DNA of 64,000 bases from Candidatus Ideonella esbjergensis (GCA_016710065.1 JADJLP010000001.1:930001-994000); one strand, 5' to 3'. Positions 1-8,204 are shown, counted from the first letter of the stretch. A program made the numbers and translations. The notes: a model not told the origin generated them from the letters alone.

Positions 1-75
1 GTCAAGGGCTCGCGCTTCATGAAGATGGAGCAGGTGGTGGCCGCGCTGCAAAAGCCGGTGGGGGGCGCTGCCTGA
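1..75 (+). CDS. murF: MurF C-terminal end (partial)
   Basis: This is the last 24 codons of a gene that begins before the window. The tail VKGSRFMKMEQVV is the typical C-terminus of MurF, the ligase that adds D-Ala-D-Ala to UDP-MurNAc-tripeptide in the cytoplasm. Its position directly before mraY agrees with the dcw cluster order. Its TGA overlaps an ATG at 75 that looks like a former mraY start. Confidence 0.85.
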   Translation, partial: VKGSRFMKMEQVVAALQKPVGGAA

Positions 76-126
76 TGCTGCTCAGCCTGGCCGAAATCAG
101 GAGGGCCCATGCTGCTTAGCCTGGCC
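75..126 (+). repeat. Duplicated mraY start region at the murF/mraY junction
   Basis: The 18-base string ATGCTGCTYAGCCTGGCC occurs at 75-92 and again at 109-126, differing at one base. The first copy overlaps the murF stop as TGATG, the usual coupled arrangement, but its frame ends after 14 codons. The second copy is preceded by AGGAGG and is the mraY start. The offset of 34 bases puts the copies in different frames. This looks like a small tandem duplication that uncoupled murF and mraY. Confidence 0.75.
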
Positions 127-1290
127 CAGTGGCTGCAATCGCACGACCCCGAGCACTTCGGCTTCCTGCGCGTCTTCCAGTACATCACCTTCCGGGCGGT
201 GCTGGCGGCCATGACCGCGTTGCTGATCGGCCTGGCCTTCGGCCCCTGGCTGATCCGCCGGCTCACCGAGCTGAAGATCGGCCAGCCCATTCGCGAGTAC
301 GCGATGCAGAGCCACCTGGTCAAGAGCGGCACGCCCACCATGGGCGGTGCACTCATCCTGATCGGCATCGGCGTGGCCACCTTGATGTGGAGCGACTGGA
401 GCAACCGCTTCGTCTGGATTGTGATGATCGTCACCTTCGGCTTCGGCGCCATCGGCTGGACCGACGACTGGCGCAAGGTGGTGGACAAGAACCCCGAGGG
501 CATGGCCTCGCGCGAGAAGTTCATGTGGCAGTCCATCATCGGCATCTTGGCGGCCATCTACCTGGCCTTCAGCGTCTCCGAGACCTCGAACCTGCGCGTC
601 ATCGAGCTGTTTTTCCGCTGGATCCAGAGTGGCTTCTCGAACGAGCTGCCGCCCAAGGCCGATTTGATGCTGCCGTTCTTCAAGACGGTGAGCTACCCAC
701 TGGGCGTGTTCGGCTTCATGGCGCTCACCTACTTCGTCATCGTGGGCGCCAGCAATGCGGTCAATCTCACCGACGGGCTCGATGGCCTGGCCATCATGCC
801 GGTGGTGCTGGTGGCCGGCTCGCTGGGCATCTTCAGCTACGTGGTAGGCAATGCGGTGTACAGCAAGTATTTGCTGTTCCCCTACATCCCCGGCGCCGGC
901 GAGCTGATGATCTTCTGCGCGGCCATCGCCGGCGCGGGCCTGGCCTTCCTGTGGTTCAACGCCCACCCGGCGCAGGTCTTCATGGGTGACGTGGGCGCGC
1001 TTTCGCTGGGCGGCGCGCTGGGCACGGTGGCCGTCATCACCCGTCAGGAAATTTTGCTGGGCATCATGGGCGGCGTCTTCGTGGCCGAGGCCTTGTCGGT
1101 GATGTTGCAGGTGAGCTGGTTCAAGTACACCAAGAAGAAGTATGGCCAGGGCCGGCGCCTGCTGAAGATGGCGCCGTTGCACCACCACTTCGAGAAGTCG
1201 GGCTGGAACGAGACGCAGGTCGTCATCAGGTTCTGGATCATCACCATGCTGCTGTGCCTGATCGGCCTGGCCAGCCTGAAACTCAGATGA
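109..1290 (+). CDS. mraY: Phospho-N-acetylmuramoyl-pentapeptide transferase
   Basis: MraY transfers phospho-MurNAc-pentapeptide from UDP to undecaprenyl phosphate in the inner membrane, making lipid I. The 393-residue protein has about ten hydrophobic segments, the early motif GTPTMGG (residues 74-80), a WTDDW cytoplasmic loop, the NLTDGLDGLA motif and a C-terminal histidine-rich loop PLHHHFE. All are MraY signatures. It is slightly longer than the usual 360 residues. The start at 109 has AGGAGG eight bases upstream. An earlier ATG at 75 is out of frame. The stop overlaps the murD start (ATGA), so the two are translationally coupled. Confidence 0.96.
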   Translation: MLLSLAQWLQSHDPEHFGFLRVFQYITFRAVLAAMTALLIGLAFGPWLIRRLTELKIGQPIREYAMQSHLVKSGTPTMGGALILIGIGVATLMWSDWSNRFVWIVMIVTFGFGAIGWTDDWRKVVDKNPEGMASREKFMWQSIIGILAAIYLAFSVSETSNLRVIELFFRWIQSGFSNELPPKADLMLPFFKTVSYPLGVFGFMALTYFVIVGASNAVNLTDGLDGLAIMPVVLVAGSLGIFSYVVGNAVYSKYLLFPYIPGAGELMIFCAAIAGAGLAFLWFNAHPAQVFMGDVGALSLGGALGTVAVITRQEILLGIMGGVFVAEALSVMLQVSWFKYTKKKYGQGRRLLKMAPLHHHFEKSGWNETQVVIRFWIITMLLCLIGLASLKLR

Positions 1291-3239
1291 ACCACCTCCA
1301 AGACCTCCACGTGCTGATCCTGGGCCTGGGTGACTCCGGCCTGGCGATGGCGCGCTGGTGCCATGCGCACGGCGCGGCGTCGGTGCGCGTCTGGGACTCG
1401 CGCGAGACGCCGCCGCAGGCGGCCGCGCTGGCCGCCGATGTGCCTGGCGCGCAACTGTTCACCGGAGAACTCACCGAGGCGTCGTTGGGAAGCGCGCGAT
1501 TGGTGTTGAAGAGCCCTGGCCTGGCCCCTGGCGACGCGCGCATTGCGCCGCTGCTGGGTGCCGCAAAGGCCCAGGGCATCGCCGTCGCGGGCGAACTTGG
1601 TTTGTTCGCCCGCGCGCTGGCCGACCTGAAGATGGAGCGCCGCTACGCGCCCAAGGTGATCGCCATCACCGGCACCAACGGCAAGACCACCACCACCTCG
1701 CTGACCGCGCAGTTGGTGGAGCGCGCCGGCAAGCGCGTGGCCGTGGCGGGCAACATCGGGCCGACGCTGCTGGACACGTTGAGCGCAGCGCTGGCCGCGC
1801 AGCAAGTGGCCGACGAAGAGGCTGCACAGCTTGCAGCCCCCCTCCCTGATTGCGGCGAAGGCGGGAATCCGCTGCCCGACAACACATGGATTCCCGCCTC
1901 CGCGGGAATGACGGTGGTTGATGATCGGGCGGATTCCGTTTCTCAAGGGACCGAGACCCCCAACCCGTTGGCCGAGGACATTGCCGAGGCCGTTGCCGCT
2001 GACCACGATGGCGCCGCAGAGCCCGCCGCCGCTGACCAAGCCGACGACCTCGAACCCGTCGAAGCGGCGCTGCCTGCCGACAACGAAGACGCCCCGCTGG
2101 TGCTGGCACCGCCGCCTGAAGTGGCGCCTGTGTTCGAGCACCTGCCCGAGGTCTGGGTGCTGGAGCTCAGCAGCTTTCAGCTCGACGGCGTGCAGGGCTT
2201 CGAGCCCACCGCCGCCACCGTGCTCAACATCACGCAAGACCATTTGGACTGGCACGGCAGCATGCAAGCCTATGCGGCCGCCAAGGCCTGCATCTTTGGC
2301 GAAAGCACGCTGATGGTCGTCAACCGCGACGACCAGCTGGTGGAGGCCATGGTGCCGGCGCCGGTGCTGGTCAAGGGTGGCCGCGGCAAGGCCAGCAAGT
2401 TGGTGCAGCGCCCGGTGCGCCGCTTTGGCCTTGACGCGCCCAACCACCCCAGCGATTTCGGCCTGGTGACGGAGAACGGCATGTCCTGGCTGGTGCACGC
2501 CCTGCCAGCCGACGAGACGGTGAAACGCCGCAAGGACGAAGACGAAGAAGTCATCCTGCAACGAATGATGCCGGCCGAGGCGCTGCGCATCCGTGGCCGC
2601 CACAACGCCAGCAACGCGCTGGCCGCGCTGGCACTGGCGCAAAGCGTGGGCTGCCCGCTGGCGCCCATGCTGCACGGCCTGCGCGAATACCGGGGCGAGC
2701 CGCACCGCGTGGAGCTGATCGGCCAGGTCGGTGGCGTTGAAGCCTTCGACGACAGCAAGGGCACCAACGTGGGTGCCACCGTGGCCGCGCTGAACGGCCT
2801 GGGGGCCGACAAGCTCCCAAGTGAACGCAGGGCCGCCCCAAGTTCGCTTGACCCCCTCGGGGGGCCTGACGCGGATGCGGCAGGTCTGGGGGCACGCCGA
2901 AGCAAGCTCATCGTGATCCTGGGTGGCGACGGCAAGGGGCAGGATTTCTCGCCGCTGGCCGCCCCGGTGGCCCAGCATGTGCGCGCCTTTGCCACCATCG
3001 GCCGCGATGCCGAGGCCATCGAGCAGGCGCTGGCTGCCACCGGCGTGCCCTTCGCGCGCCACGCCACGCTGGAGGCCTCCGTGCCCTGGTGCTTCGCGCA
3101 GGCGCAGCCCGGTGACGCCGTGCTGCTCAGCCCGGCTTGCGCCAGCCTGGACATGTTCCGCAACTACGCCCACCGTGCCGAGGTGTTTGTCTCGGCCGTG
3201 CAGTCGCTGGCGGCCGACCGCGGGGAGGTGCTGGGATGA
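1287..3239 (+). CDS. murD: UDP-MurNAc-L-Ala:D-Glu ligase with two repeat-derived insertions
   Basis: MurD adds D-glutamate to UDP-MurNAc-L-Ala in the cytoplasm. The ATP-binding GTNGKTTTTS, ELSSFQLDG, NITQDHLDWH, HNASNALAALAL, FDDSKGTN and LSPACASLDMFRNY motifs are all present, so it is probably active. At 650 residues it is well above the usual 440-500. The excess lies mainly in two segments. One (about 1800-2140) begins near a dispersed palindromic repeat read as GNPL...WIPASAGMT and continues as acidic low-complexity Ala/Pro/Asp sequence. The other (about 2810-2909) carries a CCCCCTCGGGGGGC repeat. Neither breaks the frame. The start at 1287 overlaps the mraY stop, and the stop overlaps the ftsW start. 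Confidence 0.95.
   Translation: MNHLQDLHVLILGLGDSGLAMARWCHAHGAASVRVWDSRETPPQAAALAADVPGAQLFTGELTEASLGSARLVLKSPGLAPGDARIAPLLGAAKAQGIAVAGELGLFARALADLKMERRYAPKVIAITGTNGKTTTTSLTAQLVERAGKRVAVAGNIGPTLLDTLSAALAAQQVADEEAAQLAAPLPDCGEGGNPLPDNTWIPASAGMTVVDDRADSVSQGTETPNPLAEDIAEAVAADHDGAAEPAAADQADDLEPVEAALPADNEDAPLVLAPPPEVAPVFEHLPEVWVLELSSFQLDGVQGFEPTAATVLNITQDHLDWHGSMQAYAAAKACIFGESTLMVVNRDDQLVEAMVPAPVLVKGGRGKASKLVQRPVRRFGLDAPNHPSDFGLVTENGMSWLVHALPADETVKRRKDEDEEVILQRMMPAEALRIRGRHNASNALAALALAQSVGCPLAPMLHGLREYRGEPHRVELIGQVGGVEAFDDSKGTNVGATVAALNGLGADKLPSERRAAPSSLDPLGGPDADAAGLGARRSKLIVILGGDGKGQDFSPLAAPVAQHVRAFATIGRDAEAIEQALAATGVPFARHATLEASVPWCFAQAQPGDAVLLSPACASLDMFRNYAHRAEVFVSAVQSLAADRGEVLG
1851..1912. repeat. 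Palindromic repeat inside murD (family 1)
   Basis: The left arm GCGAAGGCGGGAATCC (1855-1870) and right arm GGATTCCCGCCTCCGCGGGA (1888-1907) match the intergenic repeats at 4522, 38691, 51924 and 55170. Here the element is read in frame as part of MurD. I see no clear target duplication around it. Confidence 0.85.
2810..2909. repeat. CCCCCTCGGGGGGC repeat inside murD (family 2)
   Basis: A segment with the palindromic core CCCCCTCGGGGGGC interrupts the MurD region between the DDSKGTN motif and the IVILGGDGKG strand. It is bounded by CAAGCTC at 2810-2816 and 2903-2909, an offset of 93 bases or 31 codons, so the frame is kept. The same core appears in the 3' part of fis (35124-35213). Confidence 0.75.
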
Positions 3240-4510
3240 GCTTTGACGCATCCCTGCTGCGCCCCGATTTCGCCACCTGGCAGGACAAGCTCAAGGGTCT
3301 GTTCCACCGTGGCGAGGGCAGTGAAGCCCTGCCCATCCGCGACTGGATCAGCGTTGGTGAGGGCCGCCCCGCCAAGGTCTCGGGTTACGACATGGCGCTG
3401 ATCTGGGTTACCACCTGTTTGCTGGCCCTGGGCCTGGTGATGGTGTATTCGGCCTCGGTGGCCATGCACGACAACCCCAAGTTCTCGAACTACGCGCCCA
3501 CCTATTTCCTCAGTCGCCAGGCCATGTTCATCGGCATCTCCTTCGTGGCGGCGCTGATCACCCTGCAGATCCCCATTGCCATGTGGGAGCGCTGGGCCCC
3601 CTGGCTGTTCGCCGCCTCGCTCGCCATGCTCATCCTGGTGCTGGTGCCCTTCATCGGCAAGGGCGTGAACGGTGCGCGGCGCTGGCTGCCGCTGGGCGTC
3701 ATGAACTTCCAGCCGAGTGAATTGGCCAAGCTGGCCATGGCCATGTACGCCGCCAGCTACATGGTGCGCAAGATGGACGTGAAGGAGAACTTCATCAAGG
3801 CGGTGTGGCCCATGGCAGTGTCGTTGATGGTGATCGGCACACTGCTGCTGGCCGAGCCTGACATGGGCGCCTTCATGGTCATCGCCACCGTGGCCTTGGC
3901 CATTCTGTTCCTGGGTGGCGTCAACGGCCGCATGTTTTTCCTCAGCGTGGCCGTGCTGGTGGGCGCCTTCGTGTTGATGATCGCCCTGAGCGAGTTCCGC
4001 CGCCAGCGCATCTTTGCCTACCTCGACCCCTGGAACCCCGACTACGCCCAGGGCAAGGCCTACCAGCTCACGCACTCGCTGATCGCCTTCGGCCGCGGCG
4101 AGATCTTTGGCCAGGGCCTGGGCTCGTCGATCGAGAAGCTGCACTACCTGCCTGAAGCACATACCGACTTTTTGCTGGCCGTGATCGGCGAGGAGCTGGG
4201 CTTCGTGGCCGTGCTGGGCGTGATCTTCGGCTTCTTCTGGCTCACCCGCCGCATCTTCGTCATCGGACGCCAGGCCATCGCGCTGGACCGCGTGTTCGCC
4301 GGCCTGATGGCCCAGGGCATAGGCATCTGGTTCGGTGGCCAGAGCTTCATCAACATGGGCGTCAACCTGGGCGTGCTGCCCACCAAGGGTTTGACGCTGC
4401 CGCTGCTGAGCTATGGCGGCTCGGGTGTGCTGATGAACCTGGTGGCGCTGGCCATCGTGCTGCGGGTGGACCAAGAGAATCGGCAGCTCATGCGCGGAGG
4501 CCGAACATGA
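3236..4510 (+). CDS. ftsW: Lipid II polymerase / cell-division protein FtsW
   Basis: FtsW is a SEDS-family glycosyltransferase that polymerises septal peptidoglycan with its partner FtsI in the inner membrane. The 424-residue protein has a cytoplasmic N-terminal tail and about ten membrane segments. Recognisable pieces are MVYSASVA, GARRWLPLGVMNFQPSE, AEPDMGAF, the extracellular loop region EAHTDFLLAVIGEELGF, and the C-terminal GLTLPLLSYGGSG. The start at 3236 overlaps the murD stop (ATGA). The longer frame opening at 3137 lies inside murD and was not used. The gene ends in a duplicated segment also found just before murG. Confidence 0.96.
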   Translation: MSFDASLLRPDFATWQDKLKGLFHRGEGSEALPIRDWISVGEGRPAKVSGYDMALIWVTTCLLALGLVMVYSASVAMHDNPKFSNYAPTYFLSRQAMFIGISFVAALITLQIPIAMWERWAPWLFAASLAMLILVLVPFIGKGVNGARRWLPLGVMNFQPSELAKLAMAMYAASYMVRKMDVKENFIKAVWPMAVSLMVIGTLLLAEPDMGAFMVIATVALAILFLGGVNGRMFFLSVAVLVGAFVLMIALSEFRRQRIFAYLDPWNPDYAQGKAYQLTHSLIAFGRGEIFGQGLGSSIEKLHYLPEAHTDFLLAVIGEELGFVAVLGVIFGFFWLTRRIFVIGRQAIALDRVFAGLMAQGIGIWFGGQSFINMGVNLGVLPTKGLTLPLLSYGGSGVLMNLVALAIVLRVDQENRQLMRGGRT

Positions 4511-4617
4511 TCGCCGTTCTTCGTCATTCCCGCGAAGGCGGGAATCCAGGCTGTGGCGACACGTGGATTCCCGCCTGCGCGGGAATGACGAATCTCACGC
4601 GCGGAGGCCGTGCATGA
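4492..4617 (+). repeat. Duplicated ftsW/murG junction enclosing a palindromic repeat
   Basis: GCGCGGAGGCCGNNCATGA occurs at 4492-4510, where it contains the ftsW stop, and again at 4599-4617, where it contains the murG ribosome site and start. The offset is 107 bases. Between the copies lies a full family 1 palindromic repeat. The arrangement suggests one original coupled junction that was duplicated when the repeat arrived, leaving both genes intact. Confidence 0.8.
4522..4590. repeat. Palindromic repeat between ftsW and murG (family 1)
   Basis: The arms CGTCATTCCCGCGAAGGCGG (from 4522) and CCGCCTGCGCGGGAATGACG (to 4590) are near-perfect inverted repeats separated by a short spacer, able to form a long hairpin. 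This is the clearest complete copy of the family in the window. Confidence 0.9.
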
Positions 4618-5687
4618 GCCAAAACCTCGTCATCATGGCGGCCGGCACCGGCGGGCATGTGATCCCCGGCCTGGCCGTGGCGCGCGAGATGCAATCGCGT
4701 GGCTGGACGGTGACCTGGCTGGGCACCACCGGGGGCATGGAGAACCGCCTGGTGCCGCCCACCGGCATCGCCATGGACACGCTGGCTTTCAGCGGCCTGC
4801 GCGGCAAGGGCCTGCTGAGCGGCATCACGGGGGCTTTTAAGCTCGTCGGCGCCTTCTGGGATTCGCTGCGCTTTCTGCACCAGCGCTCGGCCGATGTGGT
4901 GCTGGGCATGGGCGGTTACGTCTGCCTGCCCGGCGGCCTGATGGCCCGTCTGCTCAGCAAGCCGCTGATGCTGGTGAACGCCGACGCAGGCCTGCTGATG
5001 AGCAACAAGGCGCTGCTGCCGATGGCGCAGCGCGTGGCTTTCGGCTTCGACGGCCCGGCGGCAGCGAGCATCAAGACCAGCCTGGTCACTGGCAACCCGG
5101 TGCGTGCCGAGATCGAGCAGATGCCTTCGCCCGAGCAGCGCTTTGCGCACCGCACGGGGCCGCTCAAGGTGTTGGTGGTGGGCGGCAGCCTGGGCGCCAA
5201 GGTGCTGAACGAAACCTTCCCAGCCGCACTGGCGCACCTGCCAGCAGAAGCCCGCCCGCTGGTCACGCACCAGACCGGCATGGCCCACCTGGACAGCGTG
5301 CGCGCCTGCTATGCCACGCTGGGCGTGCGGGCCGAGATCGTGCCCTTCATCGACAACATGGCCGAACGGCTGGCCGAATGCGACGTGATCGTCTGCCGCG
5401 CCGGCGCCATCACCGTGAGCGAACTCTGCGCGGCTGGCGTGGCCAGCGTGCTGGTGCCGCTGGTGATCTCCACCACATCGCACCAGCGCGACAACGCGCT
5501 GTGGATGGCCGAGCGTGGCGCCACCATCCATGTGCCGCAGACCGAACTGGGCCCGCAGTCGCTGGCCAACCTGCTGCACAGCCTGAGCCGCGAGCGCCTG
5601 CTGAAGATGGCAAGTACCGCCCGCACGCTGGCCAAACCAAATGCCGCTGCCAAGGTGGCGGACGAACTCGAAAGGCTGGTGGCATGA
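4614..5687 (+). CDS. murG: UDP-GlcNAc:lipid I N-acetylglucosaminyltransferase
   Basis: MurG adds GlcNAc to lipid I on the cytoplasmic face of the membrane, producing lipid II. The 357-residue length is normal for the family. The N-terminal glycine-rich GTGGH (residues 11-15) and the C-terminal domain with VVGGSLGA, EIVPFIDNMAERLAECDVI and CRAGAITVSEL are GT-B MurG signatures. The start at 4614 has GGAGG just upstream; the frame is open back to 4563 but that part lies in the repeat. The stop overlaps the murC start by ATGA. Confidence 0.96.
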   Translation: MSQNLVIMAAGTGGHVIPGLAVAREMQSRGWTVTWLGTTGGMENRLVPPTGIAMDTLAFSGLRGKGLLSGITGAFKLVGAFWDSLRFLHQRSADVVLGMGGYVCLPGGLMARLLSKPLMLVNADAGLLMSNKALLPMAQRVAFGFDGPAAASIKTSLVTGNPVRAEIEQMPSPEQRFAHRTGPLKVLVVGGSLGAKVLNETFPAALAHLPAEARPLVTHQTGMAHLDSVRACYATLGVRAEIVPFIDNMAERLAECDVIVCRAGAITVSELCAAGVASVLVPLVISTTSHQRDNALWMAERGATIHVPQTELGPQSLANLLHSLSRERLLKMASTARTLAKPNAAAKVADELERLVA

Positions 5688-7117
5688 AGCACGCCGTCAA
5701 GCACATCCACTTCGTGGGCGTTGGTGGCGCCGGCATGAGCGGAATCGCCGAGATCCTGCACAACCTGGGCTATGCAGTCTCGGGCTCCGACCAGTCGGAC
5801 AGCGCGGTCACGCGCCGCTTGGCCTCGTTGGGCATCCGCATCCACACCGGCCACAGCGCCGACAACATCGTGGGTGCCGAGGCCGTGGTCACTTCCACGG
5901 CGGTGAAGGGCGACAACCCCGAGGTCATCGCCGCGCGCGCCAAGCGTGTGCCCGTGGTCCCGCGCGCTGTGATGCTGGCCGAGTTGATGCGGTTGAAGAA
6001 GGGCATCGCCATTGCCGGCACGCACGGCAAGACGACGACGACCTCGCTGGTCACCAGCGTGCTGGCCGAAGGCGGGCTGGACCCGACCTTCGTGATAGGT
6101 GGCAAGCTCAATTCGGCCGGTGCCAACTCGGCGCTGGGCGCGGGTGATTTCATCGTCGTCGAGGCCGACGAGTCGGACGCCTCGTTCCTGAACCTGATGC
6201 CCATCCTCAGCGTCGTCACCAACATCGACGCCGACCACATGGACACCTATGGCCACGACTTCGCCAAGCTCAAGGCGGCGTTCGTGGAGTTCCTGCACCG
6301 CATGCCGTTCTACGGCGCGGCCATCCTGTGCGGTGACGATCCCGGCGTGAGGAGCGTGATCCCCATGATCTCGCGCCCGGTCATCACTTATGGGCTTGGC
6401 GAGGACGTGCAGGTGCGCGCCGTGAACGTGCAGGCGCTGGAAGGCGGCCAGATGCGCTTCACCTGCCAGCGCCGCAACGGCGTGCAAATGCCCGACCTCA
6501 GCATCACCCTGAACCTGCCGGGCGAGCACAACGTGCGCAACGCACTGGCCGCGATCGCCGTGGCCACCGAGCTGGAGCTGCCCGATGCGCCCATCGTCAG
6601 GGCGCTGGCGGCCTTTAGCGGCGTGGGCCGGCGCTTCCAACGTTGGGGTGACCTGCAGGTCGTCGGAGTTGATGGTCGGCCCCCACGCGGGCAGACATTC
6701 ACGCTGATAGACGACTACGGCCACCACCCGGTTGAAATGGCGGCGGTGATTGCAGCGGCGCGCGGCGCCTTCCCGGGCCGCCGCCTGGTGCTGGCCTTTC
6801 AGCCGCACCGCTACACCCGTACCCGCGACTGCTTTGAAGATTTCGTGAAGGTGATGGGCCAGGCCGACGCAGTGCTGTTGACCGAGGTGTACGCGGCCGG
6901 CGAGGCCCCCATCGTGGCGGCCGACGGCCGCTCGCTGGCCCGCGCCTTGCGCGTGGCGGGCAAGGTGGATCCGGTGTTCGTGGACGATGTGGCCGAACTG
7001 GCCCAGCAGATCCGTGCCTTCGCCAAGCCCGGCGACGTGGTGATCGCCATGGGCGCCGGCACCATCGGCGCCGTGCCGGTCCAGGTGGTGGAACTTTGCG
7101 GTGGAGACTCGAAGTGA
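5684..7117 (+). CDS. murC: UDP-N-acetylmuramate--L-alanine ligase
   Basis: MurC adds the first stem-peptide residue, L-Ala, to UDP-MurNAc in the cytoplasm. The 477-residue protein starts with the nucleotide fold HFVGVGGAGMSG and has the P-loop GTHGKTTTTSL, EADESDASFL, NIDADHMDTYG, GEHNVRNALAAIAVA and DDYGHHPVE motifs in the expected order. The start at 5684 overlaps the murG stop; the longer upstream frame is inside murG. The C-terminus ends VELCGGDSK. A second, very similar stretch of DNA lies at 7192-7210, next to the ddlB start. Confidence 0.96.
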   Translation: MKHAVKHIHFVGVGGAGMSGIAEILHNLGYAVSGSDQSDSAVTRRLASLGIRIHTGHSADNIVGAEAVVTSTAVKGDNPEVIAARAKRVPVVPRAVMLAELMRLKKGIAIAGTHGKTTTTSLVTSVLAEGGLDPTFVIGGKLNSAGANSALGAGDFIVVEADESDASFLNLMPILSVVTNIDADHMDTYGHDFAKLKAAFVEFLHRMPFYGAAILCGDDPGVRSVIPMISRPVITYGLGEDVQVRAVNVQALEGGQMRFTCQRRNGVQMPDLSITLNLPGEHNVRNALAAIAVATELELPDAPIVRALAAFSGVGRRFQRWGDLQVVGVDGRPPRGQTFTLIDDYGHHPVEMAAVIAAARGAFPGRRLVLAFQPHRYTRTRDCFEDFVKVMGQADAVLLTEVYAAGEAPIVAADGRSLARALRVAGKVDPVFVDDVAELAQQIRAFAKPGDVVIAMGAGTIGAVPVQVVELCGGDSK

Positions 7118-7210
7118 ACGTGGGCTGCAAAGACGCGAACGCGGGCCGAGCACGGGGCCGCTCCCAAGCCGGCCGAGGGGTCGACAGCTCTGTGGAACTT
7201 TGCGGCGGGA
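7088..7210 (+). repeat. Duplicated murC end separating murC from ddlB
   Basis: GTGGAACTTTGCGGYGG is found at 7088-7104 inside the murC end and at 7192-7208 just before ddlB, an offset of 104 bases. Read in the murC frame, the downstream copy would end VELCGGNA with its stop overlapping the ddlB start (GCATGATG), which looks like the ancestral coupled junction. The roughly 90 bases between are GC-rich and contain GGCCGCTCCCAAGCCGGCC. I see no gene in them. Confidence 0.7.
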
Positions 7211-7214
7211 ACGC

Positions 7215-8195
7215 ATGATGAACAAGATCGACGTGAAGACACTTGGAAAAGTTGCCGTTCTGATGGGCGGCTCTTCCGCCGAGCGGCCGGTGTCGCTCAT
7301 GTCGGGTGCCGGCGTGCTGGCCGCCTTGAAGTCGCAGGGCGTGGACGCCCATGCCTTCGACCCCGCCGAGCGCAACCTGGAACAGCTCGAGCACGAAGGC
7401 TTTGCGCGCTGCTTCATCGCACTGCACGGCCGCCACGGCGAAGACGGCACGGTGCAGGGCGCCCTCGAATTGATGGGTATCCCCTACACGGGCTCGGGCG
7501 TGATGGCCTCGGCCATCGCCATGGACAAGGTGATGACCAAGCGGGTGTGGATTGCCGAGGGCCTGCCCACGCCAAGGTGGCAGTTGCTCGATGCGCAGCA
7601 CCATGCCCGCGAGCACAGCCGCGTTGTGCCAGATGCCCTTGGCCTGCCACTGATCGTCAAGCCGGCGCGCGAGGGCTCGTCCTTCGGCGTCACCAAGGTC
7701 GAGGGCTACTCAGGGATGGCAGAAGCGGTGTCGCTGGCCTCAAAATACGATCCCGACGTGCTCTGCGAAGAATTCATCCTTGGCGACGAAGTCACCTGCC
7801 CGGTGCTTGGCGAGGGTGACACCGCGGTCGCCCTGCCGGTGATACGCATCCTTGCCCCCGAAGGCAACTACGATTTCGAGCACAAGTACTACAAGGATGA
7901 CGTGGGCTACCTCTGCCCCAGCGGCCTGCCCGAGGCCGAGGAGCGCGAGATCCAGCGCATCGTTGTGCAGGCCTACCGCCTGTTGGGCTGTCGCGGCTGG
8001 GGCCGCGCCGACCTGATGATCCGCGCCAGTGACCGCAAGCCCTTCCTGCTGGAAATGAACACCTCGCCGGGCATGACCAGCCACTCGCTGGTGCCCAAGT
8101 CGGCCAACGTGGCCGGCATGAGCTACGAGCAGCTGTGCCTGCACCTGCTGTCGCAGGCCACGCTCGACACCACCGCTACCATCCCAAGCGCCTGA
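7215..8195 (+). CDS. ddlB: D-alanine--D-alanine ligase
   Basis: Ddl joins two D-alanines for the stem peptide using ATP, in the cytoplasm. The 326-residue protein has the ATP-grasp layout: N-terminal VLMGGSSAERPVSL, FIALHGRHGEDG, GIPYTGSG, SAIAMDK, IVKPAREGSSFGV, CEEFILGDEVTC and the metal-binding C-terminal LLEMNTSPGMTSHSL. The start is ATG 7215, or the adjacent ATG 7218; GGCGGGA upstream suits either. The frame is open further upstream, but that stretch overlaps murC and the duplicated spacer. The placement in dcw suggests the DdlB form. Confidence 0.95.
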   Translation: MMNKIDVKTLGKVAVLMGGSSAERPVSLMSGAGVLAALKSQGVDAHAFDPAERNLEQLEHEGFARCFIALHGRHGEDGTVQGALELMGIPYTGSGVMASAIAMDKVMTKRVWIAEGLPTPRWQLLDAQHHAREHSRVVPDALGLPLIVKPAREGSSFGVTKVEGYSGMAEAVSLASKYDPDVLCEEFILGDEVTCPVLGEGDTAVALPVIRILAPEGNYDFEHKYYKDDVGYLCPSGLPEAEEREIQRIVVQAYRLLGCRGWGRADLMIRASDRKPFLLEMNTSPGMTSHSLVPKSANVAGMSYEQLCLHLLSQATLDTTATIPSA

Positions 8196-8204
8196 AGCAA
8201 CCCC

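Noticed and set aside
5378..5683. N-terminal extension of murC within murG
   Set aside because: The extension overlaps murG fully, and the start at 5684 gives the canonical MurC N-terminus with an ATGA overlap.
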